NCBI GenBank assembly: GCA_030633285.1
Contig: DAOVTC010000033.1
Location: 1 to 8,703 of the forward strand
DNA from: Flavobacteriaceae bacterium
GTDB taxonomy: Bacteria > Bacteroidota > Bacteroidia > Flavobacteriales > Flavobacteriaceae
Reading direction: 5' to 3'
Length of the DNA: 8,703 bases
In this document: positions 1 to 6,971 of the stretch, piece by piece
Layout of the letters: each line of letters opens with the position of its first letter
Position numbering within the stretch: position 1 is the first letter of the stretch
Position numbers and translations under genes: made by a program
Notes under the pieces: model-generated
Databases searched by the model: none
Told to the model about the DNA's origin: nothing
The model's input: only the letters and a program-made list of their open reading frames with translations

Positions 1-1526
1 TCAGGTTTGTCAAACATTAAACTATTGTGCACCACACCTATTCCACTTTGAATATTATCATAAGTATGACCAGGGAATGCTCCCCATGTACATTGAGGCA
101 ATAAAAAAGCTACTCCATTCCATATATTTATACCAATGGCACCATATTTTAATTCTGCAATACAATTTTCTAACTCATCTCCTAGTTCTTTTATCGTATC
201 AGGATGAATTAAAATTGTAGCCCCTAAAGTACCGTGTAATTTGCTATTACAAAACTTAACCGCATTTTGCAAAAACTCCAATGATGTTTTACCCTCAATA
301 CTTGTTTCGGCATAAACAGCTCCAAAAAACTCAACATAAAAAGCATATTCATCTTTTTTATTGGCATCAATTCCTGTAATTAAAGTACGTGGAATTTCCC
401 CTATCAACTCTTCTGCTTCTGGATATGATTTTTTTGCAGATTTTTGTCTGCTATCTGCACCAGGATAGTATGCTTTTCTGTAAGAAACCTTGTTTAAATA
501 CTCACGCACTTTATCCAATAACTTATCAGATTGTTCCCAACTTTTAGGTAAAATTAATACCTGAGAAGCAACACAATTATGACCTCCGTTATGTAACTTA
601 GCAGTTACAATATTTTGTGCTTGAAAATCAATATCTTTATCATTCCATGGTCCGGGAACTACTATCATTGGTCCAATTCCGCCAAGCTCACTTCGTATTG
701 GTTTTGAAGCATCTAAAACTGGATTGTTTTCTTTTTTTCTTTTTAAACCATAATCTCCAATCCCGTAAACTATTGCATCATGTGTTTTTTCACTTCCAGT
801 AATGTGGATTGTTTCAATTTTGGGATGTGAAGTAAGGTATTTTCCTTCATCAGTTCCTCCATTTACAATTTTTACATAATCATCATTTATAAAGGTTTCA
901 AAAATCTTTTTAAAAATTGGTGTAAGATAGTCGTTAACCGGATTCATTTTCAATAAGGAAACTTCACCTTTGACTATCAAATTATAAAGTACATCAAGTG
1001 GCGGAATTGAATTAATATTACCAGCGCCTAACACTAAACCAACCTTTCCTTGAGGTTTTTTTTGATGATATAATGCTGCCATATTTTGCAAAAGGTTATC
1101 TTTTGTTACTCCTTTTTGCATCCAAACTTCACCTTTTATTTGATTAAACAACAGATTTTCATAAATATCTGAAGGAAAAACACTAACCTTAATCTGTCCG
1201 TCATTTCTTGTTTCAATTCCTTTTATCAAATTGGTTATATTCCCACTTTGAATCTCTTCAAGGGTTTTTATATAAGCGTTTACGGTGTAAATAACTGCCC
1301 AAGGTCCCGTGCTCCATTCTTCACCAGATAGAGGTGAGTTTTTATCAATTTGTTTATTTTTTACCGCCAAATCAACCCATTGCTGAGCATATTTACCTGT
1401 TTTATTTTTTACATCAATTAATTTTTTGATTTTTTGATCTACAGGTAATAGTACCCATTTGTTTTTTGCAGATTGTAATTTCTCAATTAATGCACCAAAA
1501 GTCGAATATTTTTGAGTTAGAACCAT
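1..1526 (-). CDS. Aldehyde dehydrogenase superfamily protein (partial, C-terminus cut by window edge)
   Basis: Translating the minus strand from the ATG at 1526 gives 508 open codons running off base 1, so the true C-terminus is missing. The protein shows the NAD(P)-dependent aldehyde dehydrogenase fold signature. There is a nucleotide-site Gly-Ala-Gly-Asn at 167-170, Lys193 in LLKMNP, HITGS at 241-245 (the family's FTGS motif), and ELGG at 280-283 with the likely general base Glu280. The likely nucleophile is Cys318 in NGGHNCVASQ. The expected reaction is oxidation of an aldehyde to an acid in the cytoplasm; no signal peptide is seen. The substrate cannot be told. The nucleotide-site motifs differ from the usual PWNFP and KPAE, so this is a divergent branch, and reduction of an acyl-CoA or acyl-protein is an alternative. 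It is divergently arranged with the hydrolase gene and has a TANNTTTG element 34 bp upstream. Family assignment is firm; specific function is not. Confidence 0.88.
   Translation of the reverse strand, partial: MVLTQKYSTFGALIEKLQSAKNKWVLLPVDQKIKKLIDVKNKTGKYAQQWVDLAVKNKQIDKNSPLSGEEWSTGPWAVIYTVNAYIKTLEEIQSGNITNLIKGIETRNDGQIKVSVFPSDIYENLLFNQIKGEVWMQKGVTKDNLLQNMAALYHQKKPQGKVGLVLGAGNINSIPPLDVLYNLIVKGEVSLLKMNPVNDYLTPIFKKIFETFINDDYVKIVNGGTDEGKYLTSHPKIETIHITGSEKTHDAIVYGIGDYGLKRKKENNPVLDASKPIRSELGGIGPMIVVPGPWNDKDIDFQAQNIVTAKLHNGGHNCVASQVLILPKSWEQSDKLLDKVREYLNKVSYRKAYYPGADSRQKSAKKSYPEAEELIGEIPRTLITGIDANKKDEYAFYVEFFGAVYAETSIEGKTSLEFLQNAVKFCNSKLHGTLGATILIHPDTIKELGDELENCIAELKYGAIGINIWNGVAFLLPQCTWGAFPGHTYDNIQSGIGVVHNSLMFDKP
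1507..1514 (+). promoter_or_regulatory. Possible -7 promoter element for the alpha/beta hydrolase gene
   Basis: The plus strand reads TATTTTTG, matching TANNTTTG, about 100 bp before the hydrolase ATG and inside the first codons of the divergent aldehyde dehydrogenase gene. If used, the two divergent transcripts would overlap by some 30 bp. No -33 element is visible at the usual spacing, and no other exact match lies in the gap on this strand, so this is a weak call. Confidence 0.25.
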
Positions 1527-1559
1527 TTATCTATTACTATTTATGTTAATCAATACTTT

Positions 1560-1567
1560 CAAATATA
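1560..1567 (-). promoter_or_regulatory. Predicted Bacteroidota -7 promoter element for the aldehyde dehydrogenase gene
   Basis: On the minus strand this reads TATATTTG, an exact match to the Bacteroidota sigma-A -7 consensus TANNTTTG. Transcription would start near 1553, giving a leader of about 27 nt. No clear TTTG or TTG -33 element is seen at the expected distance upstream. The match and its position in the 90-bp divergent gap support it; the DNA is AT-rich, so chance matches occur. Confidence 0.5.
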
Positions 1568-1616
1568 ACACTATTAAATAAATTATTTAAATTAGTAAAA
1601 TCTAATTTTTAATATA

Positions 1617-2873
1617 ATGAAATTAATCAAAAAATTACTACTAATACTTTTAGTAATCATTTTAGGTATTTACCTGATTCCTGCATCTTCACCCAATTTT
1701 TTTGAACTATATCCAAATAATGATGAAGCATCAGAAAATTTAAAGGAGCTTCAATCAAAAACTGTAAAAGAAATTGAGGTTGATGGTATTAAATGGAAAT
1801 ATTATTCTGGTGGAAATGGAAATAAAACTATTCTCTTCTTACATGGAATGGGTGGGGCTTATGACTTGTGGTGGCAGCAAATAAAAGAATTTGAAAAAGA
1901 TTACAAGGTGATAACCTACTCATTGCCAGAAGAAATAAATTCACTTGAAAAATCTGCAAAAGGGATCCTTAGAATTCTAAAAAACGAAGAAGTTGATAAA
2001 TTTTATGCAGTTGGGACTTCAATGGGTGGATATATCACACAGTACTTGGTGAAAATAATTCCAAATAGAGTTGAAAAAGCAGTTTTTGGAAATACTTTTC
2101 CTCCAAATAATATTCTAGAAAAAGAAAATGCTACTAAAAGCAAAGTAATTCCTTTATTGCCAGAAATTTTATTATCAAAATTAGGAGATAAAAAATTAAA
2201 AAATGAAATAGTTCCTGCAGCTAAAAACTCTGAATTATTAAAATCTTTCTTACCCAGTTTACCTTTTAGAAAAAAGCAGTTTATGAATAGATATTATGTT
2301 GTTATTGATAAATTTATAGCGACTCCTGAGAAATATGAAACAAAAAGAATTCCAAAATTAATTATTGAATCAGATAATGATCCTTTAATACCACCTGAAT
2401 TGAGAAAAGAAATTAAAAATCTTCATACTGATGCTGAAGTATTTACATTTCACAATGAAGGTCATTTTCCTTATATAAATGCTGCTGAGGAATACAACAA
2501 AGTTTTACGAGAATTTTTCAATAAAGATGATGAATATAAAAATGTAGAAGTAACCATTCAAAATTATTTTGATGGACGAAAAAATGCTGATTTAAACCAA
2601 TTGCAAAACGCATTTTATAATAAGGCAAAACTCTATACAAGTAGTGATAATAAAGAATTAGTAATTTATTTTGATGCTTATTTGAACAAAGTAAAATCTG
2701 ATGGAAAGCAAAAAGTAAATACACAAATATTATCAGGTGATATTACTGGAAATATTGCAAATTTTAAAACTAAATTTGAATATATTGATAAATCTTATAT
2801 TGACTATCTCACTCTACTAAATACACAAGATGGTTGGAAAATAATCAGTAAAACTTTTACAAAAACTAAATAA
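1617..2873 (+). CDS. Membrane-anchored or exported alpha/beta hydrolase with C-terminal NTF2-like domain
   Basis: This is a 418-residue protein. Residues 1-4 carry a Lys, and about 7-23 form a hydrophobic helix without a lipobox, so it is a signal peptide or an N-terminal anchor with the enzyme outside the inner membrane. Residues about 55-303 are an alpha/beta hydrolase. His76-Gly77 is the oxyanion motif (LHGMGG), and Ser135 in GTSMGG is the nucleophile. Asp255 in DNDPLIP and His283 in EGHFPY complete the triad. The likely reaction is hydrolysis of an ester or similar bond; the substrate is unknown. Residues about 305-418 look like a SnoaL/NTF2-like domain of the 'putative lumazine-binding' type common in Bacteroidota: a helix with NYFDGRKNAD, then beta strands ending in DGWKIISKTF. 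It stands alone on the plus strand, diverging from the aldehyde dehydrogenase gene and converging on hppD. The ATG is preferred because the signal helix follows directly. Confidence 0.85.
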   Translation: MKLIKKLLLILLVIILGIYLIPASSPNFFELYPNNDEASENLKELQSKTVKEIEVDGIKWKYYSGGNGNKTILFLHGMGGAYDLWWQQIKEFEKDYKVITYSLPEEINSLEKSAKGILRILKNEEVDKFYAVGTSMGGYITQYLVKIIPNRVEKAVFGNTFPPNNILEKENATKSKVIPLLPEILLSKLGDKKLKNEIVPAAKNSELLKSFLPSLPFRKKQFMNRYYVVIDKFIATPEKYETKRIPKLIIESDNDPLIPPELRKEIKNLHTDAEVFTFHNEGHFPYINAAEEYNKVLREFFNKDDEYKNVEVTIQNYFDGRKNADLNQLQNAFYNKAKLYTSSDNKELVIYFDAYLNKVKSDGKQKVNTQILSGDITGNIANFKTKFEYIDKSYIDYLTLLNTQDGWKIISKTFTKTK

Positions 2874-2960
2874 AAAACCTCTCAAAAGATGACTGTTTTT
2901 ACAATGTATTAATTGTTGATTCGTTTATTTGTATAGTCGTTTAAATCATTATAGTAAATT

Positions 2961-4118
2961 TTAAAGAGTACCTCTTCTTTCTTGTTCAGCTTCAATAGAT
3001 TCAAACAAGGCTTTAAAGTTACCTTTGCCAAATGATTGAGCCCCTTTACGCTGAATAATTTCAAAAAATAATGTTGGTCTATCAGTTACTGGTTTGGTGA
3101 ATATTTGTAATAAGTATCCCTCATCATCTCTGTCAACCATAATCCCATGTTTTTTTAAGATTTCCATATCTTCAGCAATTTCTCCAACACGATCTCCTAC
3201 TGTATCATAATAAGACCCCGGAACATACAAAAATTCAACACCACGTTTTTTCATTTCACTTACTGTAAATACAATATCATTGGTAGCAACAGCAATATGC
3301 TGACATCCTGCTCCGTTATAAAAATCAATATATTCTTCAATTTGTGATTTCTTTTTACCTTTTGCCGGTTCATTAATAGGAAATTTAATCCTACCATTAC
3401 CATTGGTCATTACCTTACTCATTAAAGCCGTGTAATCTGTAGAAATATCTTTATCATCAAAGGTTATCAAATTAGCAAATCCCATTACTTCATTATAGAA
3501 TTTCGCCCAAACATTCATTTGCCCCCAATCAACATTTCCTACCATGTGATCAATATAACGCAAACCACAATTTGACGGATTGTAATGTGATTCCCATTTT
3601 TCAAAGCCTGGTAAAAATATTCCATTATAATTTTTTCTTTCTACAAAAACATGAACTGTATCACCATAAGTATGAATTGCCGACCTAACAACTTCACCAT
3701 CATTATCTTTTTCAACTCTTGGTTCAAAATAGGATTTTGCACCTCGTTTTGTTGTTTCTTTCCATGATTTTTTTGCATCATCAACCCAAAGTGCAATTAC
3801 TTTAACACCATCACCATGTTTGACAATATGATTAAAAATTTCATTGTTGTCTGTTCCTGGCATAGGAGTTGTGAAAACCAGTTTTATCTTATCTTGCACA
3901 ACAACATAACTTGTACGATCTTTTACTCCTGTTTCTAATCCAGCATAAGCTAAAGATTGAAACCCAAGTGCAGTTTTATAAAAGTGTGCTGCTTGCTTGG
4001 CATTACCAACATAAAGTTCAACATAATCTGTTCCTAGTAATGGTAAAAAATCATCTGCTTCTGGGAATATTTTCTCTAAGCTATAGGTATGATCTTTAAT
4101 GTTTTTTAAATTACTCAT
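2961..4118 (-). CDS. hppD: 4-hydroxyphenylpyruvate dioxygenase
   Basis: This Fe(II) enzyme of the vicinal-oxygen-chelate fold converts 4-hydroxyphenylpyruvate plus O2 to homogentisate and CO2, the second step of tyrosine breakdown, in the cytoplasm. The 385-residue length is normal for the family. The N-terminal VOC half starts around DYVELYVGNA (31-40); the catalytic C-terminal half starts at YIDHMVGNV (188-196). The iron triad is visible as His191 (IDHMVGN), His274 (GCQHIAVAT) and Glu353 (LFFEIIQR). The family's C-terminal FGKGNF motif (363-368) is followed by the helix that closes the active site and ends in EQERRG. The start ATG lies 10 bp after the hmgA stop, so the two are almost certainly cotranscribed from the promoter upstream of hmgA. 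All key residues are present; nothing suggests a defect. A hydroxymandelate synthase of the same fold is unlikely given the hmgA partner. Confidence 0.97.
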   Translation of the reverse strand: MSNLKNIKDHTYSLEKIFPEADDFLPLLGTDYVELYVGNAKQAAHFYKTALGFQSLAYAGLETGVKDRTSYVVVQDKIKLVFTTPMPGTDNNEIFNHIVKHGDGVKVIALWVDDAKKSWKETTKRGAKSYFEPRVEKDNDGEVVRSAIHTYGDTVHVFVERKNYNGIFLPGFEKWESHYNPSNCGLRYIDHMVGNVDWGQMNVWAKFYNEVMGFANLITFDDKDISTDYTALMSKVMTNGNGRIKFPINEPAKGKKKSQIEEYIDFYNGAGCQHIAVATNDIVFTVSEMKKRGVEFLYVPGSYYDTVGDRVGEIAEDMEILKKHGIMVDRDDEGYLLQIFTKPVTDRPTLFFEIIQRKGAQSFGKGNFKALFESIEAEQERRGTL

Positions 4119-4128
4119 ATCTTTATTC

Positions 4129-5289
4129 TTATTTTGTTATCCACGATTTATAATAATCATCAACTTCTAACTTCAAAGCCTCTTCTGTTATACTTATCGG
4201 ATTAAAAGGATCAATCATTACTGCTAATTCACCTGTTTCTTTTTTACCAACACTTCGTTCAATAGCTCCTGGATGCGGTCCGTGAGGAATACCTCCTGGA
4301 TGTAAAGTTATTTGTCCTTTTTCAATATTATTTCTACTCATAAAATCACCATCAACATAGTATAATAATTCTTCAGAATCAATATTACTATGGTGATATG
4401 GTGCTGGAATTGCATCTGGATGATAGTCATACATTCTTGGCACAAACGAACACACTACAAAACCTGCCGCTTCCCATTGTTGGTGAATTGGTGGTGGTAA
4501 GTGAATACGCCCTGTTATAGGCTCAAAATCATGAATAGAAAAAGCATAGGGGTAATTAAAACCATCCCAACCTACAACATCAAAAGGGTGATTTTTATGT
4601 GTATATTCCCACATTACACCTTGTTTTTTTGAAAATATTTTAAACTCTCCTTTTTCATCGTGAGATTTTAAATCTTTTGGCAACCTGAAATCGCGTTCGC
4701 AAAATGGTGAATGTTCTAAAAATTGTCCGTAATTATTTCTATACCGTACAGGACTTGTTATTGCACTAAACGATTCAATATATAGAATCCTGTTATCTTT
4801 TGTATCAAAATCAATTTGATAAGTGGTTCCTTTAGGGATAATTAAGTAGTCACCATATTTAAAATCAAGATTACCATACATAGTTCTTAAAGTACCACTA
4901 CCAATGTGAATAAAAAGCATTTCATCAGCATCAGAATTTCTATAAAAATAGTTTTTAGAAAATGATTTCGGAGCAGCTAGCCCGATATGTAAATCAGCAT
5001 TTGCAAAAAGTGTCTTTCTACTTTTTATATAATCTTCTTCTGGTTTTAATGAAAATCCTTTAAAACTCAAGGCTTTCATGTTTTTTTCAATAGCAATTTT
5101 TGGAGAAACATCACCAACTCTTTTAACTTCACTAACAACTGTTGGAGGATAAAGATGATAAATTAAAGATGACATTCCAGCAAAACCAGCTGTTCCAAAA
5201 AGTTCTTCTTGATACAATCCTCCTTTTTCATTTTTAAATACAGTATGTCGTTTAGGTGGTATTTTACCTAAAGTATGATATCTTGGCAT
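4129..5289 (-). CDS. hmgA: Homogentisate 1,2-dioxygenase
   Basis: This cytoplasmic Fe(II) dioxygenase opens the ring of homogentisate to give maleylacetoacetate, the step after HppD. The protein is 386 residues, shorter than the roughly 430-445 of the proteobacterial and animal enzymes, in line with a compact Bacteroidota form. The N-terminal cupin half (about 1-235) includes GSGTLRTMYG (130-139) and GDYLIIPKGT (146-155). The C-terminal half carries the active site. Iron ligands by alignment with human HGD are His300 and Glu306 (in HHSNIDSEE) and His336 (IPHGPHPG). The 30-residue spacing from Glu to the second His equals the human 341-to-371 spacing. His263 (GRIHLPPP) is the likely counterpart of the human catalytic base His292. 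It is the first gene of the hmgA-hppD unit, behind a leader of about 140 nt with its own -7 element. The ATG at 5289 fits the conserved MPRYHTLGKIPPKRH start. Confidence 0.96.
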   Translation of the reverse strand: MPRYHTLGKIPPKRHTVFKNEKGGLYQEELFGTAGFAGMSSLIYHLYPPTVVSEVKRVGDVSPKIAIEKNMKALSFKGFSLKPEEDYIKSRKTLFANADLHIGLAAPKSFSKNYFYRNSDADEMLFIHIGSGTLRTMYGNLDFKYGDYLIIPKGTTYQIDFDTKDNRILYIESFSAITSPVRYRNNYGQFLEHSPFCERDFRLPKDLKSHDEKGEFKIFSKKQGVMWEYTHKNHPFDVVGWDGFNYPYAFSIHDFEPITGRIHLPPPIHQQWEAAGFVVCSFVPRMYDYHPDAIPAPYHHSNIDSEELLYYVDGDFMSRNNIEKGQITLHPGGIPHGPHPGAIERSVGKKETGELAVMIDPFNPISITEEALKLEVDDYYKSWITK

Positions 5290-5508
5290 AATAAAGTGTT
5301 TAAATTAATAATATAAAGTACAAAAATGCTTGTTATAAAATAAACATTTATTCAGGATTTCTTTTAATCAAGAATTTAAGAAGTAGTAATAATTCGGCAA
5401 AATAAAGATGCATTTTATACTTGTGTTTTCGATTATCACAAATATAACGATTTTTTTTAAGGCAAGAATTTAAAGGTAAAAGTAAAAAGTGTTGAATTAT
5501 AATTAAAT
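5290..5508 (-). promoter_or_regulatory. hmgA-hppD promoter and leader region (219 bp, no established gene)
   Basis: This gap between the NifU-domain gene and hmgA holds an exact TANNTTTG match at 5439-5446 (minus strand TATATTTG). A TTG lies 16 bp upstream at 5463-5465 as a possible -33 element, slightly closer than usual. Transcription would start near 5432, leaving about 143 nt of leader before the hmgA ATG. That leader contains a 21-codon ORF at 5413-5348. No strong terminator hairpin is seen after the NifU-domain gene, so some readthrough into hmgA is possible. No known riboswitch class was recognised. Confidence 0.55.
5348..5413 (-). other. Possible 21-codon leader ORF upstream of hmgA
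   Basis: The minus strand from the ATG at 5413 reads 21 codons and a TAA. It starts MHLYFAE, then five consecutive Leu codons (residues 8-12; TTA, TTA, CTA, CTT, CTT), then KFLIKRNPE. It begins about 19 nt after the predicted transcription start and ends 58 nt before the hmgA ATG, a suitable position for a leader peptide. There is no recognisable ribosome-binding site, but SD sequences are often weak in this phylum. In AT-rich DNA such a short ORF can arise by chance, so this is noted as a candidate and not called as a gene. Confidence 0.2.
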
Positions 5509-5745
5509 TTATTTAACTTCTACAACTTCTTTTATTTGTGGAGCATATTTTTTAATAGTAGCTTCTACTCCATTTTTTAAAGTCAATTGATTTACAGTAC
5601 AACCTATACAAGCGCCTAATAATTGTACTTTAACCACATCATTTTCAATACCAATAAGGGAAATATCTCCTCCATCAGTTATGAGATATGGACGAATTTC
5701 TTCTAATGCTTTTTCAACATTACTTTGCAATTCTGATTTGGTCAT
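5509..5745 (-). CDS. NifU C-terminal-domain iron-sulfur scaffold/carrier protein
   Basis: This 78-residue protein consists only of the NifU C-terminal (Nfu-type) domain. Helix ELQSNVEKALEEIRPYL leads into TDGGDISL (23-30), then the cluster motif GACIGC with Cys46 and Cys49, then the helix around NQLTLKNGVEATI. Two such subunits usually share a [4Fe-4S] cluster bound by their CxxC pairs and pass it to apoproteins in the cytoplasm. The length is normal for stand-alone domains; the residues after the second Cys are TVN instead of the common PSS or PMS. It lies 59 bp downstream of the Mrp/ApbC gene on the same strand, a functional pairing. No promoter element is seen in that gap, which holds a terminator-like hairpin, so expression probably depends on readthrough or on a promoter inside apbC. 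Confidence 0.93.
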   Translation of the reverse strand: MTKSELQSNVEKALEEIRPYLITDGGDISLIGIENDVVKVQLLGACIGCTVNQLTLKNGVEATIKKYAPQIKEVVEVK

Positions 5746-5750
5746 TTTAT

Positions 5751-5795
5751 AAAATTTAAAAATAACTCTGCTAAAGCAATCAACTTTAGCAGAGT
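5751..5795 (-). terminator. Hairpin with T-rich tail between apbC and the NifU-domain gene
   Basis: A perfect 12-bp inverted repeat, ACTCTGCTAAAG (5765-5776) and CTTTAGCAGAGT (5784-5795), encloses a 7-nt loop. In the minus-strand transcript it starts 9 nt after the apbC stop and is followed by TTATTTTTAAATTTT, ending only a few nt before the next ATG. This is the layout of an intrinsic terminator, though the U run is interrupted by A. Since the next gene has no visible promoter of its own, partial termination or an mRNA-stabilising 3' end for apbC is likely. Confidence 0.7.
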
Positions 5796-5804
5796 AAATA
5801 ATTA

Positions 5805-6932
5805 TTAAGTACTACAACCCGACATATTTGTAATTCTAACTATTTCGGTTGGAGGTAAATTTTCATTTCTTTTAACCAATTGTGTCAGCATATTTTTAGC
5901 TAATTCATTAAAAGCTTCTTCTAAAGGAGAATCTTCTTGTAAAGCAACAGGATGACCAACATCACCTGATTCACGAATACTTTGCACCAAAGGAATTTCA
6001 CCTAACAAAGTTGCTCCTAAATCTTCAGCCAAATGTTTTGCTCCATCTTTTCCAAAAATATAGTATTTATTATTAGGTAATTCTGCTGGAGTAAAATAAC
6101 TCATGTTTTCAACAATACCCAAAACAGGAACGTTTATGTTGTCTTGTTGAAACATAGCTACACCTCTTTTAGCATCAGCTAAAGCTATATTTTGTGGGGT
6201 ACTTACTATAACAGCACCAGTAATAGGCACTGCTTGAACCATGGTCAAATGTATATCACCTGTACCTGGAGGTAGATCTATAAGTAAAAAATCTAATTCT
6301 CCCCAATGGGCATCAAAAATCATTTGATTTAAAGCTTTTGTAGCCATTGCACCTCTCCAAATCACAGCTTGATTAGGGTCAGTAAAAAATCCTAAAGACA
6401 AAATTTTAATACCATAATTCTCAATAGGTTTCATTTTTGCTTTTCCGTCAATTTCAACTGTCGTCGGCCTTTCATTTACCACATCGAACATTATTGGCAT
6501 AGATGGTCCATAAACATCAGCATCTAACACCCCTACACTAAAGCCCATTTTAGATAGTGATATTGCCAAATTAGCTGTAATAGTTGATTTTCCTACACCA
6601 CCTTTACCTGAAGCCACTGCAATAATATTTTTAATTCCAGGAATTGATTTATCTTCAGTAATAGTTGTCGGCTTAACATCAATTGCTTTAGCTTTTACAT
6701 TTACTTTTACATCAATTTTTTGATCAACATAATCATGAATTGCCTTCATAACTTCTACTTCCGTTTTTTTCTTAGCTTGTAAAGTTGGGTTTCCAATTGT
6801 AACATCAACAATAACTTCTTTACCAAATACTACAACATTAGTAACTGAATTACTTTCTACTAAGTTCTTACCTTCACCAGGTGCTGAAATCTTTTCTAAA
6901 GCACCATAAATATCTTGTTTTTTAAAGCTCAT
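5805..6932 (-). CDS. apbC: Mrp/NBP35-family P-loop ATPase, iron-sulfur cluster carrier (ApbC)
   Basis: This 375-residue cytoplasmic ATPase is thought to deliver iron-sulfur clusters to target proteins. Residues 1 to about 85 form a DUF59/MIP18-like domain, joined by a linker to the P-loop domain. The latter has the deviant Walker A motif SGKGGVGKST (108-117), DADVYGPSMP (137-146) and DLPPGTGD (219-226). It also has STPQNIALADAKRG (244-257). Canonical members then carry CxxC after ENMSYF; here positions 275-294 read ENMSYFTPAELPNNKYYIFG with no cysteine. The only Cys of the whole protein is Cys373 in the C-terminal SGCST. I recall the same TPAELP version in other Bacteroidota, so this looks like a lineage variant, not damage. 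A NifU-domain gene lies directly downstream, supporting a cluster-assembly role. A TANNTTTG element sits 32 bp upstream of the ATG. Confidence 0.93.
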   Translation of the reverse strand: MSFKKQDIYGALEKISAPGEGKNLVESNSVTNVVVFGKEVIVDVTIGNPTLQAKKKTEVEVMKAIHDYVDQKIDVKVNVKAKAIDVKPTTITEDKSIPGIKNIIAVASGKGGVGKSTITANLAISLSKMGFSVGVLDADVYGPSMPIMFDVVNERPTTVEIDGKAKMKPIENYGIKILSLGFFTDPNQAVIWRGAMATKALNQMIFDAHWGELDFLLIDLPPGTGDIHLTMVQAVPITGAVIVSTPQNIALADAKRGVAMFQQDNINVPVLGIVENMSYFTPAELPNNKYYIFGKDGAKHLAEDLGATLLGEIPLVQSIRESGDVGHPVALQEDSPLEEAFNELAKNMLTQLVKRNENLPPTEIVRITNMSGCST

Positions 6933-6963
6933 TTTATATCTTAATTATAATCATTCTAAACAA

Positions 6964-6971
6964 CAAAGATA
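6964..6971 (-). promoter_or_regulatory. Predicted -7 promoter element for apbC
   Basis: The minus strand reads TATCTTTG, an exact TANNTTTG match, 31 bp upstream of the apbC ATG, giving a start near 6957 and a leader of about 25 nt. No clear TTG is seen at -33. The 144-bp gap to the lipoprotein gene suggests apbC is transcribed independently of it. Confidence 0.5.

Noticed and set aside
617..802. 61-codon open frame on the plus strand
   Set aside because: It is antisense to the conserved ELGG and TGS motif region of the aldehyde dehydrogenase and has no domain of its own.
2518..2724. 68-codon open frame on the minus strand
   Set aside because: It is antisense to the NTF2-like domain of the hydrolase, with a low-complexity aromatic-rich translation and no supporting signal.
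2874..2900. Possible bidirectional terminator between the convergent hydrolase and hppD genes
   Set aside because: AAAAAC and GTTTTT pair over only 6 bp around a 16-nt loop, and the inner part (CCTCTC against GATGACT) does not pair, so the hairpin is too weak to call. The rest of the 87-bp convergent gap shows nothing else.
3911..4099. 62-codon open frame on the plus strand
   Set aside because: It is antisense to the conserved N-terminal domain of hppD and shows no protein family features.
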